Shown here in pieces: positions 5,044 to 5,545 of a stretch of DNA of 5,545 nucleotides. The stretch is from Rhodothermales bacterium. GTDB taxonomy: Bacteria > Bacteroidota > Rhodothermia > Rhodothermales > UBA10348. The stretch's first letter is position 1; the number at the start of each line of letters is the position of its first letter. Made by a program: the position numbers and the translations under genes. The stretch is from assembly GCA_030833605.1 (NCBI GenBank), contig JAURGV010000165.1:1-5545 (forward strand). Reading direction: 5' to 3'. The notes below the pieces were generated by a model, which was not told the DNA's origin, did not search any database, and saw only the letters and a program-made list of their open reading frames with translations.

Positions 5044-5545
5044 ATGATCAAACTTAGTCGCGGTTTTGATATTAAACTGCTTGGAAAAGCTGAACATACG
5101 TTTTTGCCTGCCAAGCAGCCTACTTTTTTTGCCCTCAAGCCAACAGATGTTATTGGCGTTGGACCGATTCCCAAGCTCGTCGTAGAGGCGGGATCGCGTG
5201 TAAAAGCAGGAGAACCTTTGTTTTATGACAAGCTGATGCCTCGTATTCAGTTTTGTTCACCTGTAAGTGGTGTCGTTACCGAAATTCGTCGCGCCGCAAA
5301 ACGGGCCATTGCCGAGGTGGTCATTGAAGCGGATGCCGACATTCAGTTTCATGATTTTGGCAAACTCGATCCTTCGTCTGTGTCCCGCGAGGCCGCTGTA
5401 GAGCGCCTTCTTGAGTCAGGCGCATGGCTTTTGCTTCGCCAACGCCCGTTTAATGTGGCAGCTAATCCGGATGAAACGCCCCGCGACATCTTCGTATCGT
5501 GTTTTGATACCGCTCCGCTAGCTCCCGATGCGTCGGTTACTATGG
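5044..5545 (+). CDS. nqrA: Na+-translocating NADH:quinone reductase subunit A, 3'-partial
   Basis: An open frame from ATG 5044 runs off the right edge after 167 codons; the full protein is usually about 450 residues. The N-terminus IKLSRGFDIKLLGKAE is typical of Bacteroidota NqrA. It is followed by a biotinyl/lipoyl-like barrel-sandwich segment (about 31-98) with SPVSGVVTEIRRAAKRA (72-88). The family motifs LLESGAWLLLRQRPFN (122-137) and FDTAPLAPD (154-162) follow. NqrA is the cytoplasmic, quinone-associated subunit of the six-subunit Nqr complex, which oxidises NADH, reduces ubiquinone or menaquinone and pumps Na+ out of the cell. It is normally the first gene of nqrABCDEF, so nqrB is expected just outside the window. 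The frame is open upstream to a stop at 4960-4962, so GTG 5011 could add 11 residues, but ATG 5044 fits the family best. No Shine-Dalgarno sequence is seen. Confidence 0.93.
   Translation, partial: MIKLSRGFDIKLLGKAEHTFLPAKQPTFFALKPTDVIGVGPIPKLVVEAGSRVKAGEPLFYDKLMPRIQFCSPVSGVVTEIRRAAKRAIAEVVIEADADIQFHDFGKLDPSSVSREAAVERLLESGAWLLLRQRPFNVAANPDETPRDIFVSCFDTAPLAPDASVTM

Noticed and set aside
4944..5174. Minus-strand ORF across the nqrA start
   Set aside because: It is antisense to clear NqrA sequence and has no recognisable features.

Overview
The window reads as a piece of a Bacteroidota/Rhodothermota/Balneolota-type genome, probably marine. The support is: a CarboxypepD_reg-type TonB-dependent receptor; a PEGA/TPR-class Ser/Thr kinase N-terminus of the sort common in Rhodothermota and Balneolota; an NqrA with a Bacteroidota-like N-terminus; starts with no Shine-Dalgarno sequence; and two matches to the Bacteroidota -7 promoter motif TAnnTTTG. 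The taxon is inferred from protein style, not from a marker gene.

Left part, + strand (1-2460). A protein of two tandem ferredoxin-like (dimeric alpha/beta-barrel) repeats, possibly cut by the left edge, is followed after 49 bp by a complete YfcC/DcuC-type carrier. Then come a doubtful 20-codon ORF and an 80-residue protein with CxC...CxxC metal-ligand-like pairs. The block ends in a GC hairpin with a T-run at about 2442-2460.

Middle (2461-3402). A 235-bp regulatory interval holds five TTACCA-like hexamers on an 11-bp grid, a perfect 9-bp inverted repeat in their centre, a TAnnTTTG element 10 bp further on, and a second inverted repeat (GGTTAA/TTAACC). This control region belongs to a TonB-dependent receptor gene that keeps only its signal peptide, carboxypeptidase-regulatory-like domain and most of its plug.

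At about 3358-3363 the receptor stops being receptor-like. The sequence becomes the antisense of a Ser/Thr kinase gene, which is itself cut off before the end of its kinase domain. Both proteins are normal up to the same six bases (GACAAC) and nonsense beyond them. This tail-to-tail junction is the most important observation here. It is either a real deletion or rearrangement that broke two genes, or an assembly or amplification chimera.

Right part. The truncated kinase (minus strand) lies downstream of a complete secreted SGNH/GDSL hydrolase (minus strand). A 211-bp divergent interval separates the hydrolase from the start of nqrA (+ strand), which runs off the right edge. If nqrA is followed by nqrBCDEF it would encode the Na+-translocating NADH:quinone reductase; a sodium gradient could power carriers, but no link to the YfcC-type protein is shown. 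I see no RNA genes, CRISPR arrays, insertion sequences or phage genes. The candidates for something new are the receptor's operator array and the double-truncation junction; I see no complete undescribed system.
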